Positions 63,955-64,000 of a stretch of 64,000 bases of DNA are shown piece after piece. The DNA is taken from positions 682,001-746,000 of the forward strand of contig OZ241847.1 in NCBI GenBank assembly GCA_965202915.1. Direction: 5' to 3'. The translations under genes were made by a program, and so were the position numbers. The notes beneath the pieces were generated by a model, which was given only the letters and a program-made list of their open reading frames with translations, was not told where the DNA came from and made no database searches. The DNA is from G965202915 sp965202915. Lineage in GTDB: Bacteria > Pseudomonadota > Gammaproteobacteria > Eutrophobiales > Eutrophobiaceae. Positions within the stretch are counted from its first letter, which is position 1. Each line of letters begins with the position of its first letter.

Positions 63955-64000
63955 ATGGCCAGGCCGCTAAGATTAGAATTCGCTGGTGCGTTGTATCACG
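63874..64000 (+). mobile_element. second REP-associated transposase element, start only (runs off the window)
   Basis: The first 127 bases align without gaps to 58323-58449, with only a handful of substitutions, in the same orientation. The transposase begins at ATG 63955 (MARPLRLEFAGALYH) and continues beyond the window, so this copy may be complete. It forms the right edge of the cassette island as seen here. Confidence 0.8.

Noticed and set aside
1..64000. tRNA, rRNA or integrase genes
   Set aside because: None could be recognised by eye on either strand; a covariance-model scan would be needed to exclude small RNAs.

Overview
The window reads as the chromosome of a methylotrophic gammaproteobacterium-like organism. 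Housekeeping genes are of proteobacterial type (riboflavin operon, nusB, thiL, nrdR, glyA, rluC, sppA, waaA, hldE, dsbC). The C1 genes are those of tetrahydromethanopterin (H4MPT)-dependent methylotrophs: mtdB, beta-RFAP synthase, Fhc complexes, NAD-linked formate dehydrogenase and a XoxF methanol dehydrogenase. No rRNA, tRNA or CRISPR array was seen. The core is moderately GC-rich; 58.6-63.7 kb is clearly AT-rich and foreign.

Layout. 0-6.7 kb: a minus-strand cofactor run, glyA, nrdR, ribD, ribE, ribB(X), ribH, then nusB fused in frame to thiL. 6.85-10.2 kb: plus-strand hpt, mtnP, rluC, sppA. 10.3-28.4 kb: two minus-strand secreted-type FG-GAP proteins. One has 4372 residues, with five complete seven-bladed propellers encoded by about 2.17-kb tandem DNA repeats. 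The other has 1444 residues, one propeller, a run of 19 G in its coding strand and an in-frame piece of a local repeat. Palindrome-ended miniature repeats lie directly after the stop codons here. 28.7-32.2 kb (minus): H4MPT genes (beta-RFAP synthase, mtdB, ATP-grasp protein).

32.4-48.5 kb (plus) is the metabolic centrepiece: two different formylmethanofuran gene sets side by side. The first (32.4-39.3 kb) encodes a FwdD-like molybdopterin-binding subunit, a FwdB-type subunit that keeps the catalytic cysteine, FwdA/FhcA, Ftr/FhcD, FwdC/FhcC, a seven-iron ferredoxin and a ferredoxin-NADP reductase. It looks like a redox-active formylmethanofuran dehydrogenase wired to ferredoxin and NADPH. The second (39.4-44.1 kb) is the usual bacterial Fhc transferase/hydrolase complex, whose FhcB has lost that cysteine. 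It runs directly into fdhBA, so the formate it releases can be oxidised to CO2. One genome would thus have two exits from formyl-H4MPT.

48.6-53.7 kb (minus): xoxF, a strong terminator, a pseudoazurin-type copper protein, xoxJ and a periplasmic protein of unknown function. No cytochrome XoxG is present here. 53.9-58.2 kb: lipopolysaccharide core genes (waaA, hldE), a DUF3108 protein and dsbC.

58.3-64.0 kb is an accessory island: an integron-type gene-cassette array without an integrase in view, with two good attC sites and two remnants, bracketed by direct copies of a REP-associated (Y1/RAYT) transposase element. Its main cassette holds two translationally coupled genes: a SLOG-kinase-methyltransferase fusion and a protein with two GT2-like glycosyltransferase domains. 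Function is unknown. This and the Fwd-type cluster are the two most promising candidates for an undescribed system.
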